Shown here piece by piece: positions 5,419 to 12,596 of a stretch of DNA of 28,688 bases. The notes under the pieces are model-generated. The model made no database searches, had not been told where the DNA came from, and was given only the letters and a program-made list of their open reading frames with translations. The position numbers were made by a program, and so were the translations under genes. The first letter of the stretch is position 1; the number at the start of each line of letters is the position of its first letter. The stretch is from a virus, in IMG/VR virus record IMGVR_UViG_3300042691_013486, positions 1 to 28,688 of that record. One strand, given 5' to 3'.

Positions 5419-6656
5419 AAAATGTTCCAATAGCCAAAACCGCCGAAGCCGCAGCCTTAAGTCTTCTGGTAACTGATCCGGATATCTTCTCGGCCATCCC
5501 TTGGGATGCCTCGCTTTTCGCATTAGAGCCACACCAAACGATCTTTTCTGCCATAGAAAGGGTTCACCAGCGGAGCGGCACTTGCAGCGCGATACAGGCG
5601 ATTTGTGAGCTTGAGACAAGTGGTCGTCTGGAGTTTTGCGGAGGAACTCCGGCAGTGATGGAGATTTTCAAAACTTCTTTGTATGGACCCGGTGCTGTCG
5701 CGCAGTCGGTGGCATCGGATTACCGTAGACAATTATCGAAGGCGAAAGGGTTCCGCGATGCCATAGAGGCATGGACAGAATCCGAACCAGATATCCGGCG
5801 AATGAATTGTGACTTGGCCGAAGTTTCCGAAAAGATCGCTCGCGCAGCAGTGGGAAATGTGGTCGAGGAAAAAACCATCAAGCATCACTTAACCGAACTG
5901 ATTGACGATCTTGAGCAGAAAACAGCGATTGAAACTTTCAGCACCGGCATTCCGGCATTGGATAGACATTTCCATGGCGGATTGCTGCGAGGGGAAATGC
6001 TGGTGATCGGAGCCGAAACGGGAGGTGGGAAAAGCATTTTGCTTTACCAGGCTGCGCTACAGGCGCTGGAGGCTGGGAAGCGTGTCGCGATCTTTTCTTT
6101 GGAAATGCCTGCCAAGGCGATCCTGCGGCGGATTGCGGCGAACATGATTGGAAAACGGGTGGAGGGCATTCGGGAAACGAATGGCGACCAGCGCCATGTC
6201 GCCAGCGGATTTGACATTTCCAATGCCTTTGCTCGGTTGATGAATTTCCCGCTGACGATCCACGACACGATTTCCGAAGTGGCGGAGATCGATGCCGAGG
6301 CGCATCGGTTGGTTGCAATGGGGAAAGCTGATCTCATCGTTGTCGATTACCTCCAAATTGTCACGATGCCGAAGGCGGATAGCCGGGAGCAGGCGATCTC
6401 GGAACTTGCCCGGAGGTTGAAACTTACAGCGCTGAAGACCAATTCCGTTGTGCTGACCGCTTCGCAACTCAATGAGGAGGGCCGGTTGCGCGAATCTCGC
6501 GCCATTGGTCACCATGCTGATGCGGTCATTAACATCCGGCATGATGGATCGCCGATCATTGTCATAGATAAAAATCGGCGAGGGCAACGAGGGGCCACCG
6601 TGCCGGTGGTGATGCGTGGAGACATTTCCCGCTTTGAAGAGGACCAAAACCAATGA
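5415..6656 (+). CDS. DnaB-like replicative DNA helicase
   Basis: A 413-residue protein read from the ATG at 5415, which overlaps the organizer stop (ATGA); a TTG two codons upstream is the alternative. Residues 1-110 resemble the helical DnaB N-terminal domain (EAAALSLLVTDPDIF ... HQTIFSAI), and about 165-410 form the RecA-like motor. The Walker A is GAETGGGKS (199-207), Walker B is DLIVVDYLQI (306-315), a sensor-like TASQLN is at 348-353, and the arginine-finger region is KNRRGQRG (386-393). Hexameric DnaB helicases unwind DNA at the fork. It is directly preceded by the probable loader/initiator, so the pair should nucleate phage forks on host replisome components; no phage polymerase is visible here. 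The last codons overlap the next small gene. Confidence 0.9.
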   Translation: MKNVPIAKTAEAAALSLLVTDPDIFSAIPWDASLFALEPHQTIFSAIERVHQRSGTCSAIQAICELETSGRLEFCGGTPAVMEIFKTSLYGPGAVAQSVASDYRRQLSKAKGFRDAIEAWTESEPDIRRMNCDLAEVSEKIARAAVGNVVEEKTIKHHLTELIDDLEQKTAIETFSTGIPALDRHFHGGLLRGEMLVIGAETGGGKSILLYQAALQALEAGKRVAIFSLEMPAKAILRRIAANMIGKRVEGIRETNGDQRHVASGFDISNAFARLMNFPLTIHDTISEVAEIDAEAHRLVAMGKADLIVVDYLQIVTMPKADSREQAISELARRLKLTALKTNSVVLTASQLNEEGRLRESRAIGHHADAVINIRHDGSPIIVIDKNRRGQRGATVPVVMRGDISRFEEDQNQ

Positions 6657-6838
6657 CAACTGATACCGCTTTTGAATTGGCCCTCTACGAATTGGATTTC
6701 GCCAACAAGATTTGGGAAACCAATGACAAGGCTCGGTTCCACTTGGCGGAATCCGCCTACAAGCGGGCCGTGGAACTACGAAATACATATTTCCCCGACG
6801 AACCCAACGCCGAATTAACCGAAGACACACCATTTTGA
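6653..6838 (+). CDS. Small hypothetical protein (61 aa)
   Basis: A 61-residue acidic protein with a helical centre (ALYELDFANKIWETNDKARF). It overlaps the helicase stop (ATGA). Two features tie it to the 14-mer motif: its codons 3-5 contain ACTGATACC (6659-6667), and its stop codon TGA is part of the full TTTTGACTGATACC at 6833-6846. The acidic tail ending TPF loosely recalls an SSB-type tip, but too little is present to assign function. Confidence 0.6.
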   Translation: MTTDTAFELALYELDFANKIWETNDKARFHLAESAYKRAVELRNTYFPDEPNAELTEDTPF

Positions 6839-6846
6839 CTGATACC
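6833..6846 (+). promoter_or_regulatory. 14-mer regulatory motif, copy 1
   Basis: Exact TTTTGACTGATACC. It overlaps the stop of the preceding small gene and lies 26 nt before the ATG of the SSB-like gene. Confidence 0.75.
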
Positions 6847-6872
6847 TTTCCCCCGAACAACAACAAAACCAT

Positions 6873-7358
6873 ATGACAACACACGAACTCGCAGACAAAC
6901 AAGACCGCTATGTCAATGCCCCCGGCAAATACACGGCAAAGGTAAAAGCTCCCGGCAACGGATGGCTTGGAACAACGAAGACCGGCACGGATTTCATCCG
7001 CATCCCGCTCCTCATCGACGATCCGGCCAGCGACCAGCACGGGCGCGAAATCGTTTGGCAGGGCTGGCTCTCGGAGAAGGCCGCAGAGCGCACGGCGAAG
7101 ACGCTCGACGAAGCATTTGGCCGGGAGTGGGACATCCCATCGCTGAACGCTGGCAAAGCGCCATGGCTCGGCAAGCAGTGCCGGATCACCATCGAGGCCG
7201 AGGAGGGAGAGGACGGCAAGGTGCGTCAAAAAGTCAAATGGCTCAACCCGATTGGCTCCGCTCCGCAGGCGCTCCCGGCTGACCGGCTCGCCACCCTCAA
7301 CGACCGCATCCTCGCGGCACGCACCGCAACCCCAACCGATGAAGAAATCTCGTTCTAA
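6873..7358 (+). CDS. SSB-like single-stranded DNA-binding protein
   Basis: A 161-residue protein with a beta-rich pattern compatible with an OB fold (GKYTAKVKAPGNGWLGTTKT, DFIRIPLLIDDP, GREIVWQGWL), a helical insert and KVKWLNPIG closing the core. The last residues, DEEISF, form an acidic tip ending in phenylalanine, as in bacterial SSB tails (DDDIPF type) that recruit replication and repair proteins. Its place between helicase and resolvase fits a replication/recombination ssDNA-binding role. No clear Shine-Dalgarno sequence precedes the ATG; the 14-mer motif lies 26 nt upstream. Family assignment is by tail, fold pattern and context. Confidence 0.6.
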   Translation: MTTHELADKQDRYVNAPGKYTAKVKAPGNGWLGTTKTGTDFIRIPLLIDDPASDQHGREIVWQGWLSEKAAERTAKTLDEAFGREWDIPSLNAGKAPWLGKQCRITIEAEEGEDGKVRQKVKWLNPIGSAPQALPADRLATLNDRILAARTATPTDEEISF

Positions 7359-7536
7359 CAGAGCCAAGGTTTGCACAGGGGCCGCAGGGACAGAAACCTG
7401 CGGCTCCGACCGCGAGGACCGCTGGTGGCTGCTGCTCAGTAGGCAGATCAGCGAAGCCTGCAACCGGTTCTGGACAGCAACCCCGGAGCGGCAGGAAATC
7501 GAGGCGAAACGCAAAGAAAACAAAAAACTATTTTGA
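7339..7536 (+). CDS. Small hypothetical protein (65 aa)
   Basis: Read from the ATG at 7339, overlapping the last 20 bases of the SSB-like gene in another frame. The product is basic (begins MKKSRSNRAK, ends KRKENKKLF) with a WWLLLSRQISEACNRFW aromatic helix. GC-rich third codon positions and the lack of any other gene in 7359-7552 support coding. No family recognised. Confidence 0.5.
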   Translation: MKKSRSNRAKVCTGAAGTETCGSDREDRWWLLLSRQISEACNRFWTATPERQEIEAKRKENKKLF

Positions 7537-7552
7537 ACACACCAAGCGCCAA

Positions 7553-7978
7553 ATGAACCTCACCCATGATTACCTCATCAAAATCGGTTACCAATGTAAC
7601 CCGGACGGAACATACACCAAATCTGTCTCTATCCCTTCCGGGCTACCTCACGCCAAGCCTCAACCGGCTCCTCGGCAAACACTGGTCAACCCTTGCCAAG
7701 GAGAAGCTCCGCGCAAAAATCGCGTTACTCTCATCATTACGCGAAGCGCATGCTCGCTCCTCGACGCCGACAATTACGCTGGCGGTTGCAAGCCTCTCAT
7801 CGACCAACTGCGCTACGCAAAGCTCATTGCCGACGACGATCCGGAAACGGTCGAAATCCTCTTCCGGCAAGTCAAAGTCAAAACCAAAGCCGAAGAAATG
7901 ACCCAAGTGGATATCACGCGAAGCTGTGGGGATTTTAAAAGGGGGAACGATGATCTTGTCAAGACCTGTTTTGACTGA
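7553..7978 (+). CDS. RusA-like Holliday junction resolvase (N-terminal motif in another frame)
   Basis: In this 141-codon frame the C-terminal half is RusA-like: LLDADNYAGGCKPLIDQLRY followed by LIADDDPETVEI, giving the Asp residues that bind metal in RusA, and closing beta strands (LFRQVKVKTKAEE). RusA enzymes cut Holliday junctions during recombination. The N-terminal half in this frame does not look like RusA, but the frame starting at 7566 reads LPGYLTPSLNRLLGKHWST then LAKEKLRAK, a good RusA N-terminus. The two frames meet at an A5 run (7715-7719), where a -1 shift on AAA would join them into about 137 residues. So the product may need a frameshift, or the gene is damaged or mis-sequenced. 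The stop lies in the 14-mer motif. Confidence 0.7.
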   Translation: MNLTHDYLIKIGYQCNPDGTYTKSVSIPSGLPHAKPQPAPRQTLVNPCQGEAPRKNRVTLIITRSACSLLDADNYAGGCKPLIDQLRYAKLIADDDPETVEILFRQVKVKTKAEEMTQVDITRSCGDFKRGNDDLVKTCFD

Positions 7979-7982
7979 TACC
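7969..7982 (+). promoter_or_regulatory. 14-mer regulatory motif, copy 2
   Basis: Exact TTTTGACTGATACC. The TGA at 7976-7978 ends the RusA-like frame; the terminase small subunit ATG is 8 nt after the motif, with no Shine-Dalgarno sequence between. Confidence 0.75.
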
Positions 7983-7990
7983 ATTAGCAC

Positions 7991-8356
7991 ATGAAAATCA
8001 ACCCGAAACAAGAAGCCTTTTGCCAAGCCTACGCGAGCGGACTCTCGATCACGCAAGCCTATGTCAAAGCCGGTTACTCTGAAAAGGGAGCCGGACAGAG
8101 CGGTGAGAAATTACTGAAAAATACTGAAATAGCCAAGCGGGTCGATGAACTCCGCGCCAAAGCCGCTGCCAAGATGAGCTACAAACGCGAGACCTACATC
8201 GAAACGCTCCGCGACCGATTCATGGAGATGCCACCGGATTCAGCGGTCACTGCCAAATATGGCGAGATGCTCGCAAAGGCCATGGGATGGAACGAGCCGG
8301 AGAAGGTGGACCTCTACGGTCTGCTCGACATCAATGTCAAAATAGGTGGCGCTTAA
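7991..8356 (+). CDS. terS: Terminase small subunit
   Basis: A 121-residue protein. Residues 1-50 (KINPKQEAFCQAYASGLSIT, QAYVKAGYSEKGAG) match the N-terminal helix-turn-helix of Terminase_2-type small subunits, which recognise the phage packaging site. It is followed by the helical oligomerisation region (NTEIAKRVDELRAKAA) and a C-terminal tail expected to contact the large subunit. It overlaps the large subunit gene by 11 bases. It is the first gene of the packaging/virion block and directly follows a 14-mer motif. Confidence 0.85.
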   Translation: MKINPKQEAFCQAYASGLSITQAYVKAGYSEKGAGQSGEKLLKNTEIAKRVDELRAKAAAKMSYKRETYIETLRDRFMEMPPDSAVTAKYGEMLAKAMGWNEPEKVDLYGLLDINVKIGGA

Positions 8357-9668
8357 CATCGACATCGTCCCGCGCCCTCAATTGGCGGGCTACCTCACGC
8401 GCAGCCAACGCTGGGCGGTGATGGTCCTGCACCGCCGCGCCGGGAAGAGCTTCGTCTGCATCCAAGACCTCATCGCCAAGGTCTTCACCCACAAGCGCAG
8501 CGGCCCGCCGCTACGCTACGCCTATGTGGCTCCGACCCGCGAGCAGGCGAAGGACATCGCGTGGAAATACCTTGTGCAATTCACCTCTCAAATCCCCGGC
8601 GTGGTGGTGAACAAGGCGGATTTGCAGATCACATTTCACAATGGCGCGACGATCCGCCTCTACTCCGGCGAAGCCTACGAGCGCCTGCGAGGCATCTACC
8701 TCGATGGCGTCGTGATGGACGAAGCCGCCGACCTCGATCCGGCGGCGTGGGACAATGTCATCCGGCCAACGCTCACCGACTACATGGGGTGGGCGACATG
8801 GGTCGGCACGCCGAAAGGCAGGAATTCCTTCTGGAGGCAATGGAACCGGGCGTGTGCGGACAACGACTGGTTCACGCTCATGCTGAAGGCCAGCGAAAGC
8901 GGCATCATTCCCGACGAAGAACTCAAGGACATCCGGCGAGGCACAACAGAGAACGCCTTCGCGCAGGAATACGAATGCTCATTTAACATCGGTCGGCCCG
9001 GCGCGATCTATGTCCGCAGCCTCGAAAAGGCCCGCGCCGAGAAGCGGATCTCAAACGACATCCTGTGGTTCAAGGAACTGCCGGTCTACACCTCATGGGA
9101 TGTGGGCGCTCCGCTGAACCAGAAGGTGTGGATATGGCAACAGGTCGGCGACCGGCTCAACTATCTGGAGGCGCTCTCCGGCTCCGATGAGTGCAAGACA
9201 CCTGCGGACTGGGCGGCAAGGCTCAAGGACAAGCAGTATGCCTACGGAGGACATTTCATTCCCCATGATGCCGCAGCGGAAGTCGGTGGACTCTGGCAGG
9301 AGGCGCTTGGCCGCAGCGGGCTAACCGGCGTCATTCCCGTGCCACGGCAACTCTCGGTATGGGATGGCATCAACCTCGGCAACGACGCCTTCCCTCGCAT
9401 TCATTTCAACGAGGCCGGATGCGTCGATGGACTCGATGCGCTCGACGCCTATCATTCCAAGGAGGAGCGCGATGGGGTCACGATCAAGGATGTGCCGGTG
9501 CATGACTGGTCATCCCACTTCGCCGATGCGTTCAGTCTCTCGCACCAGGCTATCAAGCGCGGCATGGTCATCGACCGAAGCGCGATCCCTCGGAAGGCCG
9601 AGCGGCACGAAGCGATCCGAGTCACGGCAGGATTTCGCGGTGGGGGATTTGGGAAGGTCCGCCGATGA
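8346..9668 (+). CDS. terL: Terminase large subunit (packaging ATPase/nuclease)
   Basis: A 440-residue protein starting at GTG 8346. The ATPase domain shows Walker A HRRAGKS (29-35), Walker B GVVMDEA (121-127) with the catalytic Glu, and a coupling motif WVGTPKG (152-158). The nuclease domain shows SWDVGAP (Asp252), HFIPHDAA (Asp308) and HFADAFSLS near residue 395, the acidic triad of the RNase H-like terminase nuclease. It translocates DNA into the prohead through the portal and cuts concatemers. The length is normal for the family. It overlaps the small subunit gene at its start and the next gene by ATGA at its end. Confidence 0.93.
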   Translation: MALNIDIVPRPQLAGYLTRSQRWAVMVLHRRAGKSFVCIQDLIAKVFTHKRSGPPLRYAYVAPTREQAKDIAWKYLVQFTSQIPGVVVNKADLQITFHNGATIRLYSGEAYERLRGIYLDGVVMDEAADLDPAAWDNVIRPTLTDYMGWATWVGTPKGRNSFWRQWNRACADNDWFTLMLKASESGIIPDEELKDIRRGTTENAFAQEYECSFNIGRPGAIYVRSLEKARAEKRISNDILWFKELPVYTSWDVGAPLNQKVWIWQQVGDRLNYLEALSGSDECKTPADWAARLKDKQYAYGGHFIPHDAAAEVGGLWQEALGRSGLTGVIPVPRQLSVWDGINLGNDAFPRIHFNEAGCVDGLDALDAYHSKEERDGVTIKDVPVHDWSSHFADAFSLSHQAIKRGMVIDRSAIPRKAERHEAIRVTAGFRGGGFGKVRR

Positions 9669-10060
9669 ATCGCGAACTGGAACTCCAAATCCTCGATCTC
9701 TACCGGCGCTACCCGCAGCCGCGATCCTTCGCGGAGGAGGTGGAACTCACCGCATGGAATGGCGTCGTCGTGAACACCGAGGACTTCTTCATGCTCGCCC
9801 GTCCGGTGGACATTCACGACCCCGACGAACGCTGGCGCGATGCCGCGCACACATACCACAGGTTGTGTCAGAACACTTGGCTGATCACCATATATTGTGG
9901 TATCAGTCAAAATAATCCTTGCAACTTCGCGCCGTATACACTTCCCTACATCGCATGGAGTCGGCGAGACCGCCCGCTCCGGATTTACGAAACCTCGAAA
10001 CTCCTACCGCGATGCGACTCACTGACCACACCGAAAATCCGATCCTCTCCACCTGTTTAG
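9665..10060 (+). CDS. Small hypothetical protein before the portal
   Basis: A 131-residue protein beginning MNRELELQILDLYRRYPQP. The C-terminal part (FAPYTLPYIAWSRRDRPLRI) resembles a segment that I recall from small proteins encoded between terminase and portal genes in podoviruses; function is not known to me. It is coupled to terL by ATGA. An antisense 14-mer motif and an imperfect inverted repeat lie inside the gene (9879-9912), and local AT content rises there. The final codons overlap the start of the next gene. Confidence 0.6.
   Translation: MNRELELQILDLYRRYPQPRSFAEEVELTAWNGVVVNTEDFFMLARPVDIHDPDERWRDAAHTYHRLCQNTWLITIYCGISQNNPCNFAPYTLPYIAWSRRDRPLRIYETSKLLPRCDSLTTPKIRSSPPV
9879..9912. 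promoter_or_regulatory. Inverted repeat containing the antisense 14-mer motif
   Basis: Positions 9899-9912 are the exact reverse complement of TTTTGACTGATACC, the only full minus-strand copy. The left part TTGGCTGATCACCA (9879-9892) mirrors it, giving an imperfect dyad around TATATT. It lies within a coding region, in the antisense direction. The extended arm GTGGTATCA matches the palindrome at 1865-1884. Confidence 0.6.
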
Positions 10061-10407
10061 CATGGTTCGGCGGCGGACGGCGAAAGGTCGGGCCAACCAA
10101 AGAGGAAGACCAAGCCGCCAAGGCCGAGCAGGCCGCCATGCAGCAGGCCGCAGCCAAGCAAGCCGCCGCGCAGCAGCAGCAAATGGAAATGGCCCGCCAG
10201 CAGGCCGAGGCCCAGCGCAAGGCGCAGGAGGAGATGCTCCGCCAGATGGAGGCCAACAAGCCCGCGCCCGCCGCGCAGGTCGATCCCGGCAACCCGCAGG
10301 CCGATGTCGCCGCCGAGGCCGCACGCCGCAAGGGACTCCGCAAATCGATCCTCGCCGGGGAATCCGGCCAAGCGCCGATGACGACCGGCTACTCGACTCT
10401 TGGTTGA
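10012..10407 (+). CDS. Small Ala/Gln-rich coiled-coil head protein upstream of the portal
   Basis: A 131-residue product from the ATG at 10012 (in-frame alternatives ATG 9955 and TTG 9919). It starts near LSTCLAWFGGGRRKVGP and is then dominated by an Ala/Gln/Glu/Met-rich coiled coil (residues about 35-85). A conserved-looking C-terminus (RRKGLRKSILAGESG) ends GYSTLG. Proteins of this kind are commonly encoded beside T7-like portals and are thought to be minor head or connector components. Exact role unknown. It ends 5 nt before a 14-mer motif. Confidence 0.6.
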   Translation: MRLTDHTENPILSTCLAWFGGGRRKVGPTKEEDQAAKAEQAAMQQAAAKQAAAQQQQMEMARQQAEAQRKAQEEMLRQMEANKPAPAAQVDPGNPQADVAAEAARRKGLRKSILAGESGQAPMTTGYSTLG

Positions 10408-10412
10408 TGCTG

Positions 10413-10426
10413 TTTTGACTGATACC
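10413..10426 (+). promoter_or_regulatory. 14-mer regulatory motif, copy 3
   Basis: Exact TTTTGACTGATACC only 2 nt before the portal ATG, leaving no room for a ribosome binding site between them. Any ribosome recognition must overlap the motif or rely on another mechanism. Confidence 0.75.
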
Positions 10427-10428
10427 CA

Positions 10429-12096
10429 ATGAGCGGCAACAAACCCGAACTCGCCGACAAGGTTCTCCAGCGCCATGCGGAGATGGTTCACCAGCGGGCG
10501 ACATGGGAGTCGCTCTGGGAGGACATCGCGAAGTTCGTCATGCCGCGCAAGGCGTCGATGTTCAATGCGACCACATCGCCCACCACAGACGACGAGGCGC
10601 AACTCTTCGATGCGACCGCAGTCCGCGCCAATCTGGTTCTGGCCAATGGGCAACTGAGTTGGATGACCCCGCTCGAAAGCCGCTGGTTTTCGCTGGAACC
10701 TCCGAAGGAGATGGAGAGCGAGGACGAGATCGAGCAGTGGTTCAAGCGTTGCACCGAGGTCATGCAGGCCGAACTCTCGCGCAGTAATTTCTACACCGAG
10801 ATTCACGAACTCTACCTCGACCGTGGCGCGTTTGGAACGGCGGCGATCCTTGCCGAGCAGGGCAAGGTCAATGCGCTCAATTTCACCAAGCTCGACATCG
10901 GAACATTCGCGGTCTCCGAGGACGACGAAGGCTATGTGGACACGCTCTCCCGCGAGTATGAGATGACCGCACGCCAAGCCGCGCTCAAGTTCGGCATCGA
11001 GAACCTCACCGACGCCATGCGGAAGGAACTCGAAAAGCCGAACTCCAACCGCAAGTTTGCATGTGTTCACCTCATCGCTCCCCGTGGACCGGGCGAGATC
11101 GAGCAGGGCAAGCGGGACGCTGAGAACAAGCCCTACGCCTCGATCTATGTGGACAAGGCATCCAAGCATGTCTTCCTGTCCTCCGGGTTCGACGAGCAGC
11201 CATTCTTCGTCACCCGCTATCTCAAATGGAAGAACTCCGAATGCTATGGCTACAGCCCAAGCTGGACCGCGCTGCCGGAGTGCAAGCAACTCAACTTCCT
11301 TGAAAAGCAACTCGACTCGCTTGCCGAGATTCATGCGTTCCCTCGCATCCTCATCCCTGCCGGGTTCGATGGAGACATCGACCTCCGTGCCGGTGGCGTG
11401 ACCTACTTCGATCCGAACAACCCGCAGGCTACCCCGAAAGAATGGGGAACCGGCGGGCGCTACGACATCGGCGTAGAGCGTGCCGAACACAAGCGCAAGG
11501 CGATCAATGAAGCGTTCCATGTGGACCTCTTCCAGATGTTCGCCCAGTTGCAAAAACAGATGACCGCCCGCGAAGTCGCCGAACGCGCCAGCGAGAAACT
11601 CATCCAATTTTCCCCGACCTTCGCCCGCCTCACGACCGAGCTATTCAACCCGCTCCTTCGCCGGGTCTTTGCGATCTTGGCCCGCGCTGGCAAATTCCCA
11701 CCACCTCCGCAGGCGCTCCAGATGATCGGTGTCATCCCGGAGCCGGATGTTGCCTACAACAGCCGCATCGCGCTTGCGATTAAGAGCCTCGAAAACGCCG
11801 CATTCATTCGCACCACCGAGATGCTCCTGCCCTACGCGCAGATCAAGCCGGAGATGCTCGACAACTACGATTTCGATGAGATCACCCGCGACATGGCCCG
11901 CAACGATGGACTGCCTGCCCGCTGGCTTCTCGACGAGGACATGGTCGCACAGACCCGCGCTCAACGCGCCCAAGCCCAACAGCAAGCCATGCAGGCCGAG
12001 CAGATGGAGCGGGCCGCGAGCGCCCTCGGCAAGGCGGGCAGCGTGAAGCAGGATTCCGCCCTCGCCCAGATGCTCCCCGGCATGATGCCCGCATGA
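10429..12096 (+). CDS. Head-tail connector (portal) protein, T7 gp8-like
   Basis: A 555-residue protein of the podovirus head-to-tail connecting family. The N-terminus (ELADKVLQRHAEMVHQRATW, ESLWEDIAKFVMP) and the following DATAVRANLVLANG are typical. The central wing and stem contain FYTEIHELYLDRGAFGTAAI and a later NEAFHVDLFQMFAQLQKQMTA helix followed by TAREVAERASEK, the tunnel/stem region. The C-terminal tail is Gln/Ala/Met-rich. Twelve copies form the ring at the capsid vertex used for packaging, tail attachment and ejection. The length is normal for the family. It is followed by an ATGA-coupled small gene. Confidence 0.92.
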   Translation: MSGNKPELADKVLQRHAEMVHQRATWESLWEDIAKFVMPRKASMFNATTSPTTDDEAQLFDATAVRANLVLANGQLSWMTPLESRWFSLEPPKEMESEDEIEQWFKRCTEVMQAELSRSNFYTEIHELYLDRGAFGTAAILAEQGKVNALNFTKLDIGTFAVSEDDEGYVDTLSREYEMTARQAALKFGIENLTDAMRKELEKPNSNRKFACVHLIAPRGPGEIEQGKRDAENKPYASIYVDKASKHVFLSSGFDEQPFFVTRYLKWKNSECYGYSPSWTALPECKQLNFLEKQLDSLAEIHAFPRILIPAGFDGDIDLRAGGVTYFDPNNPQATPKEWGTGGRYDIGVERAEHKRKAINEAFHVDLFQMFAQLQKQMTAREVAERASEKLIQFSPTFARLTTELFNPLLRRVFAILARAGKFPPPPQALQMIGVIPEPDVAYNSRIALAIKSLENAAFIRTTEMLLPYAQIKPEMLDNYDFDEITRDMARNDGLPARWLLDEDMVAQTRAQRAQAQQQAMQAEQMERAASALGKAGSVKQDSALAQMLPGMMPA

Positions 12097-12389
12097 TGGC
12101 CCCCGAAGACAAAGCCGCAGCCCTCCGGCGCGAACGCGAGCGCCAGAAGATCACAAACGCCTACCACCGTGTCTTCGCCAACAAGGATGGCCAGACGGTC
12201 ATCGCCGACATGAAGGCGCAGTTCGCCACCGACTCGCAGGTCTTCCTGCCTGGTTATGATTTCAACCCCGTCGTCGCCGCTCTCCGCGATGGCCAGCGCG
12301 GCGTCCTCCTCCACATCGAGGCGATGCTCCGCAGGCCGGTCCTCGCAGACGGCGACATCGAAGCCCCCAAACGCAAAGTGAAAAAATGA
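12093..12389 (+). CDS. Bbp19-like small phage protein
   Basis: A 98-residue protein. The pattern YHRVFANKDGQTVIADMKAQ, then FNPVVAALRDGQRGVLLHI and a closing EAMLRRP helix, matches the small Bbp19-type protein encoded between portal and scaffold in Bordetella phage BPP-1-like podoviruses. Its role there is not established to my knowledge. It is coupled to both neighbours by short ATGA overlaps. Confidence 0.65.
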   Translation: MMAPEDKAAALRRERERQKITNAYHRVFANKDGQTVIADMKAQFATDSQVFLPGYDFNPVVAALRDGQRGVLLHIEAMLRRPVLADGDIEAPKRKVKK

Positions 12390-12568
12390 GCAAGAAACCC
12401 GATTCCAAGCCCGCACCAAAAAACATCCCGCCCGCTCCAGAGATGGAGCAGATGCTCGGCGACAAGACGCCCGCTTATGTCGAGTGGATGCGCGACCATC
12501 ATCCGCAGGAATTCGCGATCCGCTACGCCGGACGCCGCACCCACCTCGGCTACCACCCGCATCCGTAG
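12386..12568 (+). CDS. Small Pro-rich protein (60 aa)
   Basis: A 60-residue protein with a Lys/Pro-rich N-terminus (KKPDSKPAPKNIPPAPEMEQ) and a C-terminal AYVEWMRDHHPQEFAIRYAG helix. It overlaps the previous gene by ATGA. No family recognised. It is encoded inside the head-gene block and ends 8 nt before a 14-mer motif. Confidence 0.55.
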   Translation: MSKKPDSKPAPKNIPPAPEMEQMLGDKTPAYVEWMRDHHPQEFAIRYAGRRTHLGYHPHP

Positions 12569-12576
12569 GCGTGGAG

Positions 12577-12590
12577 TTTTGACTGATACC
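12577..12590 (+). promoter_or_regulatory. 14-mer regulatory motif, copy 4
   Basis: Exact TTTTGACTGATACC, 6 nt before the scaffold ATG. Confidence 0.75.
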
Positions 12591-12596
12591 TAATTT

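Noticed and set aside
6835-6866. Reading the TTGACT of the 14-mer as a sigma-70 -35 box
   Set aside because: At the full copies, no TATAAT-like hexamer occurs 16-18 nt downstream, and in several the -10 position would fall inside the gene.
6057-7523. Long minus-strand ORF of 488 codons (and similar ones at 10057-11607, 14964-16580, 22640-24670)
   Set aside because: Each lies opposite well-supported plus-strand genes with clear domains. GC-rich third positions create long open antisense frames, and their products show no family motif.
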